DNA of 52,044 nt. Source: JANLSE01 sp038214135 (GTDB taxonomy: Bacteria; Chloroflexota; Chloroflexia; Chloroflexales; Roseiflexaceae). Under the pieces are notes generated by a model, which was not told the DNA's origin, made no database searches, and saw only the letters and a list, made by a program, of their open reading frames with translations. This document shows, piece by piece, positions 1 through 8,304 of this stretch. The DNA lies in the NCBI GenBank assembly GCA_038214135.1, contig JBBQSD010000032.1:1-52044 (forward strand), written 5' to 3'. How positions within the stretch are numbered: position 1 is the stretch's first letter; every line of letters starts with the position of its first letter. Both the position numbers and the translations under genes were made by a program.

Positions 1-78
1 CGCTACTGGATTGATTCAGCTCAACAACCATATGGTTCCAGAATTGTTCATGTTGCCCTGAATACGACAGCGGCGTAG
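1..78 (+). CDS. C-terminal end of an upstream gene (partial)
   Basis: Frame 1 is open from the window edge to a TAG at 76-78 and encodes 25 residues beginning RYWIDSAQQPYG. The reading frame ends 32 bases before the next start codon. The piece is too short to assign a family. It is called only because the codon use resembles its neighbours and the spacing to the next gene is natural. Confidence 0.4.
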   Translation, partial: RYWIDSAQQPYGSRIVHVALNTTAA

Positions 79-110
79 AATATGCCTCGAGTATTGCATC
101 AGGAGCGCAT

Positions 111-884
111 ATGATTGGACATACCGTGGCACTACGGCGGATTGCTTCACTTGCACCCGGCCTCACCGAATTCTTGTTGGTGATTGGGGCTGGAGATCGG
201 CTTGTGGCCGTATCCGATTACTGCCAATTGCCGGCTGGTATGATCCTGCCACGCCTTGGTGGTATGAGTAATCCTGATCTGGCCTTGCTCCAATCGATCA
301 ATCCGGATCTCGTGCTTGTTGATCGCTCGCTTGGCGGGCCAACTGCTGCGGCAGCGCTTGATCTGCATGTGCCAAGCTATGTGATGGCAGTCCGAAGTGT
401 TGCTGGAGCGTTGGAGCAACTGGCCGATCTGGCTCGCGTCGTCGGTGCAACGGCGGCGGCGGCTCCATTGCTCGCCAATCTTCAAGTTGCCATTGATGTT
501 GCCTATGAACGCCAATATCAGCGGCGCATGCGCCGGGTGCTGGCATTTACCTGGCGCGATCCCTGGCTGGCCGTTGGTGGTGATTGCTACGCCGATGATC
601 TCTTACGCCTGTGTGGGGCCGAGAATCTGGCCTTGCGTTTGCCTGGACGCAACCCTCGAGCTGGACTAGAAGCCTTCCTCCGCCATAATCCGCATGTGAT
701 TCTGTTGGCATCTGAACCATATCCCTTTGAACTTGCGGATTGTAATGCCTTCTGGCGTTTCGGTGATGTGCATGCCGTGCAGCACCGCTCGATCCATATG
801 TGTAGTGGGCGGCTGCTCATGCGCTTTGGCCTGCATATGCCAGAGGCAATTGCTGTGCTTTCGGATCTTATTCATCGGCCATAG
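111..884 (+). CDS. BtuF-like helical-backbone metal/cobalamin-binding protein, cytosolic form
   Basis: 257 residues. The N-terminus (RIASLAPGLTEFLLVIGAGD, followed by a GGMSNPDLALLQSINPDLVLVD-like stretch) is the signature of the BtuF/FhuD periplasmic-binding-protein fold, which binds cobalamin or iron-siderophores for ABC import. No signal peptide or lipobox precedes the domain, unlike a secreted transporter subunit, and no permease or ATPase lies next to it. A GGAG ribosome-binding site stands 6-9 bases before the ATG. Members without a signal peptide are commonly annotated 'cobalamin-binding protein', and their role is uncertain. The fold assignment is firm; the ligand is an inference. Confidence 0.75.
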   Translation: MIGHTVALRRIASLAPGLTEFLLVIGAGDRLVAVSDYCQLPAGMILPRLGGMSNPDLALLQSINPDLVLVDRSLGGPTAAAALDLHVPSYVMAVRSVAGALEQLADLARVVGATAAAAPLLANLQVAIDVAYERQYQRRMRRVLAFTWRDPWLAVGGDCYADDLLRLCGAENLALRLPGRNPRAGLEAFLRHNPHVILLASEPYPFELADCNAFWRFGDVHAVQHRSIHMCSGRLLMRFGLHMPEAIAVLSDLIHRP

Positions 885-899
885 AAAGAATGCTACAAT
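871..899 (+). promoter_or_regulatory. Candidate sigma-70 promoter for the sugar isomerase gene
   Basis: TACAAT at 894-899 is preceded by TGC, giving an extended -10 element, with a weak TTCATC -35 exactly 17 bases upstream. It overlaps the end of the preceding gene and lies 38 bases before the next start codon. Confidence 0.4.
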
Positions 900-937
900 G
901 GCAGCATCCTTGATTTAGTGAAGAATAGGAGCGTGCC

Positions 938-1690
938 ATGGTCGCCATTCCGATTGCACTACAACTCTATTCGGTTCGTGAAGATTGCGCCCGCGATCTG
1001 CCGCATGTGCTTGAGGCAGTTTCCAAGATGGGCTATGTTGGCGTTGAGTTTGCTGGGTATCATGGCTATGCTGCCAAAACATTGCGTGGCCTGCTGGATA
1101 CTCTGGGATTGCAGGTTGCTGGTGCCCATGTTGGCATCGATACGCTGCTTGGCGATGAACTTGAGCGCAGTATTGAGTTTCATCAGATACTTGGCAACCG
1201 CTTCCTGATCGTGCCTGGCCTGGCCGAACAGCGCCGCAATTCAAAGGCTGCTTGGCTAGCAACGGCTGGCCTGATCAACGATATTGCCGAGCAACTCAAG
1301 CCACATGCGATGCGAACCGGCTACCATAACCACCATATTGAGTTTCAGCCACTTGATGGTGAACTGCCCTGGGATACCTTCTTCGGGAACACGACGCCAG
1401 ATGTTGTAATGCAGTTTGATACTGGCAACGCGCTGCATGGCGGCGCGCAGGCTGGCCCATTTATCAATCGCTATCCAGGCCGCGCCACAACCGTGCATCT
1501 CAAGGAATACGCAGCCGCCAATGAGGCCGCGCTGATTGGCGAGGGTGATGTGCCCTGGCCAGAGATCTTCCAGCTGTGCGAAACTGTTGGCGCAACGGAA
1601 TGGTACATTGTTGAATATGAGAGCGATGCCTACCCGCCGCTCGAATCGGTTGATCGCTGCCTGCAGGCATTACGGAAGATGGGTAAGTAG
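938..1690 (+). CDS. Sugar phosphate isomerase/epimerase (xylose isomerase-like TIM barrel)
   Basis: 250 residues beginning MVAIPIALQLYSVRED. The family hallmarks are visible: LQLYSVR at the first strand, VGVEFAGYHG, GYHNHHIEF (metal-binding His region), QFDTGNALHGG and HLKEY, and a closing EYESD with the final metal ligand. These AP-endonuclease-family-2 barrels isomerise or epimerise sugars and inositols in the cytosol using a divalent metal. An AGGAG sequence lies about 7 bases before the ATG. The gene is monocistronic. The substrate cannot be read from the sequence; the Gfo/Idh oxidoreductase 0.9 kb downstream is a frequent partner of this family, so sugar or inositol catabolism is plausible. 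Confidence 0.85.
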   Translation: MVAIPIALQLYSVREDCARDLPHVLEAVSKMGYVGVEFAGYHGYAAKTLRGLLDTLGLQVAGAHVGIDTLLGDELERSIEFHQILGNRFLIVPGLAEQRRNSKAAWLATAGLINDIAEQLKPHAMRTGYHNHHIEFQPLDGELPWDTFFGNTTPDVVMQFDTGNALHGGAQAGPFINRYPGRATTVHLKEYAAANEAALIGEGDVPWPEIFQLCETVGATEWYIVEYESDAYPPLESVDRCLQALRKMGK

Positions 1691-1746
1691 TGTTTAGCTC
1701 TCAGCCTTCAGCTTGACGTAGATTGAAGCCGGAATTACCCCTCTAT

Positions 1747-1766
1747 CCGCAGGCTGAAGCCTGCGG
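1747..1766. repeat. Dispersed palindrome, CCGCAGG family
   Basis: CCGCAGGCTGAAGCCTGCGG, a near-perfect palindrome. Identical or inverted copies are at 10084-10103, 24192-24211 and 36451-36470, with diverged relatives at 10008-10030 and 36491-36513. All are intergenic. A short ATCAGCC-type word (ctcagccttcagc) precedes it at about 1697. Confidence 0.85.
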
Positions 1767-1790
1767 CGTGCTATGAAGATGAAGGATTCT

Positions 1791-2414
1791 ATGAGTACCC
1801 TTGAGGTTCGTTCCCGTTCGGTTGGCCCCTGGCCAATGAATACCTATGTGCTTGTGTGCGGTGAGACGAAGATCAGCCTGCTGATTGATCCAGGTGCCGA
1901 TCCAGAAATACTGGAGCAAATGCTGGATGGAACGCAGCCAATGGCAATCTTCCTGACCCACACGCACCCTGATCATGTTGGCGCGCTGGCCGAGATGCAG
2001 CGCCGATTGAATGTCCCCTTGCTGGCACACCCTGGCCCACATTTCCAAGGGCTCGATCTCGGTACAACAACATCAATCGCGCATGGCCAGACACTACAGC
2101 TCGGGGCACAGCAATTGCTGGCCCAGTATGCGCCTGGCCATATCGATGACATGATCTGTTTGCATTCGGCACAAGCAGGTGTTGCGATTGTTGGCGATAC
2201 CATGTTTGCTGGTGGCCCTGGCAAAACCCGCTCGGCTGAGGCGTTTCGTACCACCCTCAACACATTGCGCGATGTTGTGCTGCCCTGGCCAGATGAAACA
2301 ATCTGCTATGCTGGCCATGGGCCATCGTTTCGGCTTGGCGATCTGCGATCACAGGTCGTTGCGTTTATAGCACGCGATCATGGCGACTTCTATGGCGATG
2401 CGACCTGGGAATAA
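1791..2414 (+). CDS. MBL-fold metallo-hydrolase (glyoxalase II-like)
   Basis: 207 residues from MSTLEVRSRSVGPWPMNTY. The zinc motif HTHPDH lies near residue 61, and later ligands appear as APGHIDDM, GDTMFAGG and YAGHGP, matching the glyoxalase II/hydroxyacylglutathione hydrolase branch of the metallo-beta-lactamase superfamily. The chosen ATG has AAGGA five or six bases upstream; two ATGs at 1773 and 1779 are in frame but have no such site and lie at the edge of a palindromic repeat. Likely a cytosolic thioester or phosphoester hydrolase. The substrate is unknown. Confidence 0.85.
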   Translation: MSTLEVRSRSVGPWPMNTYVLVCGETKISLLIDPGADPEILEQMLDGTQPMAIFLTHTHPDHVGALAEMQRRLNVPLLAHPGPHFQGLDLGTTTSIAHGQTLQLGAQQLLAQYAPGHIDDMICLHSAQAGVAIVGDTMFAGGPGKTRSAEAFRTTLNTLRDVVLPWPDETICYAGHGPSFRLGDLRSQVVAFIARDHGDFYGDATWE

Positions 2415-2429
2415 CTCTATTGATCAGCC

Positions 2430-2567
2430 ATCAGCTTTTTTGATGTGGATGGATACTCATACCACGACGGTAAAGGCTGTTGCTGGTACGAACATTCATT
2501 GATAGAGCGCCGTTCGTTACAAGCTGAGAGTTCAAGTACGCAAGCTGAAAGCTGAGAGCTGAAAGGA
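2430..2567. repeat. Intergenic hairpin cassette, ATCAGCC/GCTGAAA type
   Basis: The left arm (gatcagccatcagctttttt) begins about 16 bases after the MBL stop codon. The right arm is made of repeated gctgaaa/gctgaga words and runs straight into the GAAAGG ribosome-binding site of the next gene. The core contains aaaggctg..tggtacgaacattc, which resembles the core of the cassette at 39241-39370. It therefore fills almost the whole 159-base gap. Confidence 0.75.
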
Positions 2568-2573
2568 TGATTC

Positions 2574-3812
2574 ATGACTTCCCCCCTGCGCATTGGGATG
2601 CTGGGGAGCGGCTTTATTGCCCACTTCCATATGCAGGCGCTGCTCGGTGTTCGAAATGTCCAGGTCGCTGGCGTGTATAGCCCAACCCCTACTCATCGGG
2701 AGCAACTTGCGGCGCAGGCCAATGCGCTGGAACTGGGGCCGTGTCGGGCGTTCGATTCATTAGCGGCCATGGTTGAATCTGGCGAGATCGATGCAATCTG
2801 GATGATGGGCCCAAACGATACCCGCGTCGATGCGATGCAAACGATCCATGCATCGGTCACATCTGGTCGGGCAACGCTGAAGGGGATTGCCTGCGAGAAG
2901 CCATTGGCCCGCAATCTGGCCGAGGCCAAGGAATTGCTGCGGCTGGTTGAGGATGCTGGCCTGAACCATGGCTACCTGGAAAATCAGGTGTTCTCGACGG
3001 CAGTACGGCGCGGCAAGGATATCATCTGGCGGCGTGGTGCTGCCAATGCTGGCCGGCCCTATCTGGCGCGCGCATCGGAGGAGCATAGTGGCCCGCACAA
3101 GCCCTGGTTCTGGCAGGGTGAGAGGCAGGGCGGCGGTGTGCTTTCCGACATGATGTGCCATAGTGTGGAGGTGGCCCGCTTCCTGCTGACGGCTCCTGAT
3201 GCGCCGCGTTCCAGCCTGAAGTTAATCAGCGCCAATGCAACCATTGCGACGCTCAAATGGAATCGGCCAGAATATGTTGAACGCCTGAAACAATCAATGG
3301 GCCAGGAAGTCGATTATAGCCAGCGCCCAGCCGAGGATTTCGCTCGCGGCACGCTGGTTCTGGAAGATGAGCAGGGCCTCAAGCTGATGATCGAATGTTC
3401 GACATCGTGGGCCTATGTTGGGCCAGGGCTGCGTATTCAGATTGAGTTGCTTGGGCCGGAATATGCGCTCGAAATCAACACACTCAACACACCACTCAAG
3501 GTCTTCCTCTCGCGAGCGGTACAGGGCAACTCAGGTGAGGATCTTGTCGAGAAACAGAATGCAGAGCAGGGCCTCATGCCGGTGCTGGAAGATGAAGCCG
3601 GGATCTATGGCTATACCGACGAAAATCGCCATATGGTCGAATGCTTCCGTTCTGGACAGACGCCACTGCTGACATTTCATGATGGCGTTGCTGTTGTCGA
3701 AATGCTGATGGCACTCTATCGCTCGGCAGAGACGAATCGAACGGTTATGCTGGCAGATGAAGATCTGACGGATTATATTCCACCAGTGGCAAAGGGCGAA
3801 TTCCATGGGTGA
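2574..3812 (+). CDS. Gfo/Idh/MocA family NAD(P)-dependent oxidoreductase
   Basis: 412 residues. The N-terminus LRIGMLGSGFIAHFHMQAL is the Rossmann dinucleotide-binding loop; GIACEKPLARNLAEAKELL carries the conserved EKP motif with the catalytic Lys; GGGVLSDMMCHSVEVARFLL supplies the substrate-domain Asp and His (family pattern GGG-x-D-x3-H). These enzymes oxidise or reduce sugars, inositols or related polyols. GAAAGG lies 6-7 bases before the ATG and is part of the preceding repeat arm. The stop codon TGA lies inside a GGGTGACC repeat word. At 412 residues it is longer than the usual 330-380. The substrate is unknown. Confidence 0.87.
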   Translation: MTSPLRIGMLGSGFIAHFHMQALLGVRNVQVAGVYSPTPTHREQLAAQANALELGPCRAFDSLAAMVESGEIDAIWMMGPNDTRVDAMQTIHASVTSGRATLKGIACEKPLARNLAEAKELLRLVEDAGLNHGYLENQVFSTAVRRGKDIIWRRGAANAGRPYLARASEEHSGPHKPWFWQGERQGGGVLSDMMCHSVEVARFLLTAPDAPRSSLKLISANATIATLKWNRPEYVERLKQSMGQEVDYSQRPAEDFARGTLVLEDEQGLKLMIECSTSWAYVGPGLRIQIELLGPEYALEINTLNTPLKVFLSRAVQGNSGEDLVEKQNAEQGLMPVLEDEAGIYGYTDENRHMVECFRSGQTPLLTFHDGVAVVEMLMALYRSAETNRTVMLADEDLTDYIPPVAKGEFHG

Positions 3813-3946
3813 CCCTGATGCTCTGACACGGTGAATGTGTTTGATTTGAACCGTACGGGCGCAGCAGCAGCTTAGCAATTGAAAGGTGCTTGCATATTCT
3901 GGGCTGCTGCTGCGCCCCTACCCTCATCTTGTCCCCAGGTCAAAAC
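3810..3946. repeat. Intergenic hairpin cassette, GGTGAC type, with nested GCAGCAG hairpin
   Basis: Starts at the stop codon of the preceding gene (gggTGAccctg). Inside it, GGGCGCAGCAGCAGC at 3857-3871 is perfectly inverted at 3903-3917 (31-base loop). A second copy of this inner element lies at 12989-13046 in the opposite orientation, also with GGTGAC-type words outside it. Confidence 0.8.
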
Positions 3947-3952
3947 AATCCT

Positions 3953-4795
3953 ATGAACCAACACAACCTCACCGCACTCCGCGAACGACTGATCGCCCTG
4001 CATGGCGCGCTTGCATCACATTTCGCCCACGAACCGCATTGGTGGCCGATCCTGACCAACGATCCGCCATTTGAGGTGATTGTGGGGATGGTGTTGGTTC
4101 AGCAGACGCGTTGGCAGATGGTTGAGGCAGCGATTCGTCGCCTGATCGAGCGCGATTGGATGTCGCCAATTGGGTTGGCAACCGCAGATCCGGCAGAACT
4201 GGCGCTGCTGATCCGTCCGTGTGCGTTTCACACCCAGAAGGCCCCTGGCCTGCAGGCGATTGCCCGCCATATTGTGGATGGCTATGCTGGCAATACGGCG
4301 GCACTCTTGGAGCAACCACCCGAACCATTGCGGGCGGAATTATTAGCACTCCCGCGGATCGGGCGTGAAACAGCCGATACGATTATGCTATATGGTGGTG
4401 GCCATGCCAGTTTTATTGTTGATGCCTATGCCCGCCGCATCCTTGGCCGCGCTGGCCTGCCGACGAGCCTGAATATTGAGCGGGCAGCCTATGACACGCT
4501 CAAGAATCTGGTTGAGCAAGCCCTAGTATCTGGCCCGCCACCAGAACTCCCGCCTGAGCGGCGGATTCTGCCGCAGTTTATCACGCCTCGCTCTGTGCTT
4601 ACCGCATTCCACTGGGATTTCCACGCACTGATCGTTGAGGCCAGTATTCACCACTGCACCGCTACACGCCAGCGCTGCGTGAGCCCTGGGCTACGCCCGA
4701 CCTTCGTTGATGATCGTAAGTGTGCCGCGCACTGCCGGGAATGCCAGGCCTGCCCGCTGAGTGCAACCTGTGCGACCTATGGGGCCTTGGTGTAG
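3953..4795 (+). CDS. HhH-GPD DNA glycosylase with [4Fe-4S] cluster (endonuclease III superfamily, MpgII/MagIII-like)
   Basis: 280 residues from MNQHNLTAL. The helix-hairpin-helix LPRIGRETADTIMLY is followed by the catalytic Asp in IVDAYARRILGR. The usual catalytic Lys of endonuclease III is Glu here (GRETAD), as in monofunctional alkyl-purine glycosylases of the MagIII/MpgII group. The C-terminus has a perfect C-x6-C-x2-C-x5-C cluster motif (CAAHCREC..CPLSATC). It probably removes 3-methyladenine or similar alkylated bases in base-excision repair. An upstream in-frame ATG at 3890 lies inside a palindromic repeat and was rejected. The gene overlaps its convergent neighbour by 19 bases. Confidence 0.82.
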   Translation: MNQHNLTALRERLIALHGALASHFAHEPHWWPILTNDPPFEVIVGMVLVQQTRWQMVEAAIRRLIERDWMSPIGLATADPAELALLIRPCAFHTQKAPGLQAIARHIVDGYAGNTAALLEQPPEPLRAELLALPRIGRETADTIMLYGGGHASFIVDAYARRILGRAGLPTSLNIERAAYDTLKNLVEQALVSGPPPELPPERRILPQFITPRSVLTAFHWDFHALIVEASIHHCTATRQRCVSPGLRPTFVDDRKCAAHCRECQACPLSATCATYGALV

Positions 4796-5865
4796 ACAGC
4801 AATCGCCGTTGGAACTTTGCGAACCGTGCGTGGCACAACCTGTGATCCACGCCACACAAGCTGGGTCGATGTGTCGTCGTCGCCACCGATTGCCTCACTA
4901 CAGCCCATTGCCTGAAGCTGTTTGGTTGCCTCAATGCCATTCAGGTTGTACGAGACCATCAGCACCACATAATCATGGCCGTTCGTGTGCCGCCCAATAC
5001 CAACCATGGTCTTTGGATAATCGCCAGTAAAGACGGTTTTGCGCCAATCGAGCTGAGTGAAATCCTCGCGTAGCGGATTAAATGGCACGAATTCGGCTGT
5101 TTCTGACAAAATAGCAGGATTGGCGATCTTGCCACGCGCCAGCACCACTGGCCCTGCACCAGCAGCCTGGGCGCATCCCTTTGCCTGGCGTGCATTGAAT
5201 ACACTGATCGCCGTTTTGCCATCTGGGCGAATGCAGATCGCTGCGCGGCCAGGGTTGATGCGCTGAATCTGGTTGTTGATCACGACGGTGCCTTCATCCG
5301 AGGTGCGTTCGGCACCATGAAACCCAAATGCCATCGCGCCAAGCAGAGTCATGCCAGTGCGGGTAGCAGTTGGGGCCTGTACCATTTCTTCCACGCTGCG
5401 CAGATGCTGTGCATGATCAGTCCAGATTGTATCACCAGTCGCATCACTACCAAGCGTTGCGCCATCGGCAGTCAGCACTTCCAGATGAGTCTGTCCATCA
5501 AGCAGCACAACAATATAGGCGATAGAGCCACCCGCTAGATCGCGCTTAAACAAGCGTACCGAGCCATTGGCGGCTGTCTCAACCAGTGTGCTGGATTGGT
5601 TGTAGGATTCGAGAGCGCTAGAACCAGGCGTATTTGGCGTAAGAATCGCATAGGCCTGGCCAGTTACTGCTGGTGGGGCAGCAATCGGAGCTGGTTGTTC
5701 AAGATGCAGCGTTTCCTGAACCGCCTGCCTGACTGCATTCATGTTCCAACGGCTGAACACAAGCTGCTGCGGTGATCCATAGCTGAAATACAGCACCAGA
5801 ATCGCCAGGGTTACGACGATGACCTGAACCATTCGGTTGTGCAGTAGATCAATGATCTCGCGCAT
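4777..5865 (-). CDS. Membrane-anchored protein of unknown function
   Basis: 362 residues. One hydrophobic segment near the start (VQVIVVTLAILVLYFSYG, about residues 13-30) follows a short charged N-terminus, so the protein is probably a single-pass membrane protein with the rest outside. An Ala/Pro-rich linker lies near residues 57-65. Beyond that no family is recognised; the body resembles beta-rich extracytoplasmic domains. It follows the histidine phosphatase gene with a 21-base gap holding an AGGAGTC-type repeat, and is likely co-transcribed with it. Its 3' end overlaps the DNA glycosylase gene tail to tail by 19 bases. Confidence 0.75.
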   Translation of the reverse strand: MREIIDLLHNRMVQVIVVTLAILVLYFSYGSPQQLVFSRWNMNAVRQAVQETLHLEQPAPIAAPPAVTGQAYAILTPNTPGSSALESYNQSSTLVETAANGSVRLFKRDLAGGSIAYIVVLLDGQTHLEVLTADGATLGSDATGDTIWTDHAQHLRSVEEMVQAPTATRTGMTLLGAMAFGFHGAERTSDEGTVVINNQIQRINPGRAAICIRPDGKTAISVFNARQAKGCAQAAGAGPVVLARGKIANPAILSETAEFVPFNPLREDFTQLDWRKTVFTGDYPKTMVGIGRHTNGHDYVVLMVSYNLNGIEATKQLQAMGCSEAIGGDDDTSTQLVWRGSQVVPRTVRKVPTAIAVYTKAP

Positions 5866-5886
5866 GAGTACCTCGGAAGTCAGGAG

Positions 5887-6402
5887 TCAGGATACCGGCC
5901 GAAACACCAATTCCCAGCGCCAACCACCATCATTCCGTACACCATGCCAGATCCCAGCGGTTGGCGAGCAGTTGCCATAATCATAGTTATGTTTGGAAAG
6001 ATCGATCTTATCGTTGGTGGTATGTTGGAGCAGTGATTTCAGGCAAATGCCATGCGTCACGAATCCGACCGATTGCAACGGCCCGTCATCGATTTGCACC
6101 AGTAATTCGGCAACGCGCGCACGGATTCGATCTCGGTTTTCGCCTGGGCCACCCTCGGCCAGGGCTTTCACATAGGTAATTGGCAGGCCAAGCTGATCAA
6201 CAATCGTATCGGCAGTCTCAACTGTTCGCGCAAAGGGCGATGAGAACAGATACTCAAGGCCACGGGTTGCTAGCCATTGGGCAGCCTGAATCGCCTCTCT
6301 GCGACCGGTTTCTGTCAGCGGTGGGCCTGGTTCGATATCATATTTGATTGAACTGGCGCGATCTGGTTGGGCATGACGAATCAGATACAACTCTCGCAAC
6401 AT
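5887..6402 (-). CDS. Histidine phosphatase family protein (phosphoglycerate mutase-like)
   Basis: 171 residues. LYLIRHAQPDR carries the phospho-accepting His in the RHA/G motif, LTETGRREA the following family motif, FSSPFARTVETA the second Arg, and FVTHGICLKSLL the second catalytic His. Length and motif order fit small single-domain phosphatases that act on sugar phosphates or small phosphorylated metabolites. AAGGA lies about 10 bases before the ATG. The stop codon lies within a TCCTGACTCCTGAC repeat, one of several stops formed by repeat words in this window. It precedes the membrane protein gene on the same strand. Confidence 0.88.
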   Translation of the reverse strand: MLRELYLIRHAQPDRASSIKYDIEPGPPLTETGRREAIQAAQWLATRGLEYLFSSPFARTVETADTIVDQLGLPITYVKALAEGGPGENRDRIRARVAELLVQIDDGPLQSVGFVTHGICLKSLLQHTTNDKIDLSKHNYDYGNCSPTAGIWHGVRNDGGWRWELVFRPVS

Positions 6403-6441
6403 GCAGAATAGTTCCTTATCACTTTATTTCCCTCACCTCCG

Positions 6442-6466
6442 GCCCCTCTCCCAACGGGAGAGGGGC
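6442..6466. repeat. Dispersed palindrome, GCCCCTCTCCC family
   Basis: GCCCCTCTCCC, a short spacer, then GGGAGAGGGGC form a strong hairpin, preceded by ccctcacct. It lies in the 253-base divergent gap between the phosphatase (minus) and SDR (plus) genes. Relatives are at 8776-8832, 15841-15895, 20656-20760, 32480-32575 and 41229-41280. The remainder of the gap holds a TATACT box (6604-6609) near the SDR start. Confidence 0.85.
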
Positions 6467-6655
6467 GGTACGGCTATGGATCATCCGCACCAGGCTCCGC
6501 AGGCTGATGATTCTTTTACAAACTCTTATCTACCTGCCGATAGCTGTTTACTGACTGTATTGTACCGCAAGCACGGGCATGCTGCCCCCATCCTTGGGTG
6601 TAGTATACTGGCTATACATACAGGTGGGATAAACAGGGCAGCAAAGGAGTACGTG

Positions 6656-7417
6656 ATGCGACTAGCAGGGCGGGTTGCGATTGTCACGGGTGCTGGGCGA
6701 GGAATTGGGCGCGGCATCGCCCTTGGTTATGCTCGTGAAGGTGCCGATCTCGTGCTGGTCAGCCGTACCGCCACGGATCTGGAGGAGGTTGCTGCTGGGG
6801 TGCGTGAACAGGGCCGTAAGGCACTGATTGCGCCAGCTGATGTCCGTGAGCCAGATTCGGTGCAATCGGTGATTGATGCGGCACTGGCCCAATTTGGGCA
6901 TATCGATATTCTTGTGAATGCCGCCGGTATTCCAATGGTTTCCCCAACAACCGAACTATCGATTGACGATTGGCGGCGGGCGCTTGATATCAACCTGACT
7001 GGCTCGTTTCTGTTTGCCCAAGCGGCGGGTAAGGTCATGATTGCACAGGGCAGCGGTTCGATCATCAATATTGGCTCGCTGCATTCGTTTCAGGGCATTC
7101 CAATGCGGGCAGCCTATGCAGCATCCAAGGGCGGCGTTTTGCAGTTTACCCGTTCTCTGGCTGTTGAATGGGCACCAATGGGCGTACGGGTCAATTGTAT
7201 CTCACCTGGTTGGATACGCACGCCACTCCAGGATCAGCTTGTTGCTGCTGGAAAGCTTGATCGAGCACCGATCATTGCCCGTACACCAGTTCGCCGGATT
7301 GGCGAAGTCGAAGATATCGTCGGCCCAGCGATCTTTCTGGCCTCAGACGAATCATCGTTTATGGTTGGTGAGCAGATGGTGATCGATGGCGGCTGGAGCG
7401 TGTATGGCTATTTCTAG
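6656..7417 (+). CDS. SDR family oxidoreductase (3-oxoacyl-ACP reductase/FabG-like)
   Basis: 253 residues from MRLAGRVAIVTGAGRGIGRG. The glycine-rich cofactor loop TGAGRGIG, NAAG near residue 88, the catalytic Ser (GSLHSF) and the Y-x3-K motif (YAASK) are all present, and the C-terminus VGEQMVIDGGWSVYGYF is typical of classical SDRs. GGAG lies six bases before the ATG. It overlaps the following hydrolase gene by 14 bases, so the two are probably translated from one mRNA. It could reduce a keto or oxidise a hydroxy compound; the substrate is unknown. Confidence 0.87.
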   Translation: MRLAGRVAIVTGAGRGIGRGIALGYAREGADLVLVSRTATDLEEVAAGVREQGRKALIAPADVREPDSVQSVIDAALAQFGHIDILVNAAGIPMVSPTTELSIDDWRRALDINLTGSFLFAQAAGKVMIAQGSGSIINIGSLHSFQGIPMRAAYAASKGGVLQFTRSLAVEWAPMGVRVNCISPGWIRTPLQDQLVAAGKLDRAPIIARTPVRRIGEVEDIVGPAIFLASDESSFMVGEQMVIDGGWSVYGYF

Positions 7418-8291
7418 TCTGCGCCCTGACGATTTTGAGCATCGCTATGCACAAGTGAATGGCATTCGGATGCACTATGTGCAGGCTGGCAGCGGCGATC
7501 AACTGGTAGTATTGCTGCATGGCTTCCCAGAATGCTGGTATTCCTGGCGCAATCAGATCCCGGTGCTGGCCGATCACTATACGGTTATTGCTCCAGATAT
7601 GCGCGGCTATAACGAGACTGAGAAGCCCAAGCATGGCTATGAGCTGAACGTGTTGGTGGCAGATATTGCCGCGCTGATCCGCCATCTGGGCCGTGAGCGG
7701 GCGCATGTCGTTGGGCACGATTGGGGCGGTGCGATTGCCTGGGCCTTGGCGATCAGCCAGCCAGCTCTGGTTGATCGCCTCACGGTACTGAATGCGCCAC
7801 ATCTTGGCTGTTTTGGGCCAGGCACGGGCATGAGTATGCGCCAGATGCTGCGTTCCTGGTATATGCTGTTTTTTCAGATTCCGATATTACCCGAAATATT
7901 GCTGCGTGCTGGCGATTTTTCTTTTATCGAACGCTCTATTCGGGGGAATGCTTATGATCGCTCACAGTTTAGCGATCAGGATATGCACTTCTTTCGCCAG
8001 GCGATTGCTCGCCCTGGTGCGCTAACGGCAGCGATCAATTATTATCGGCGCGGGTTGCTGCATAGTGGTGGTATCTTTAAGGGTACTGGGTTACGTGTTT
8101 CGGCACCAACGCTGCTGATCTGGGCCGAAGGAGATCGCTACCTTGGCAAGGAACTCACCTATCGAACGAACCAGTTCGTTCCCGATCTGCGAATCAAGTA
8201 TATTGAGCGTTGTTCGCACTGGGTGCAGCAGGAACGCCCAGAATTGGTGAATCGCTGGTTGATTGCATTTCTCAACGAGGAGAAAGAGTAG
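7404..8291 (+). CDS. Alpha/beta hydrolase, epoxide hydrolase-like
   Basis: 295 residues from MAISSLRPDDFEHRY. HGFPECWYSWRNQIP contains the HGFP oxyanion motif, and GHDWGGAIAW has Asp as nucleophile (G-H-D-W-G-G), which separates epoxide hydrolases and haloacetate dehalogenases from Ser hydrolases. The late Asp (WAEGDRYLG) and His (CSHWVQQERP) complete the triad. The start has GGAG five bases upstream inside the SDR gene; an alternative ATG at 7386 lacks a site. Translational coupling with the SDR suggests a two-step pathway, for example epoxide or halide detoxification. Confidence 0.85.
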   Translation: MAISSLRPDDFEHRYAQVNGIRMHYVQAGSGDQLVVLLHGFPECWYSWRNQIPVLADHYTVIAPDMRGYNETEKPKHGYELNVLVADIAALIRHLGRERAHVVGHDWGGAIAWALAISQPALVDRLTVLNAPHLGCFGPGTGMSMRQMLRSWYMLFFQIPILPEILLRAGDFSFIERSIRGNAYDRSQFSDQDMHFFRQAIARPGALTAAINYYRRGLLHSGGIFKGTGLRVSAPTLLIWAEGDRYLGKELTYRTNQFVPDLRIKYIERCSHWVQQERPELVNRWLIAFLNEEKE

Positions 8292-8304
8292 GAGCAGAAG
8301 CATC

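Noticed and set aside
5866..5886. Terminator between phosphatase and membrane-protein genes
   Set aside because: The 21-base gap has AGGAGTC words but no inverted partner, so no hairpin can form.
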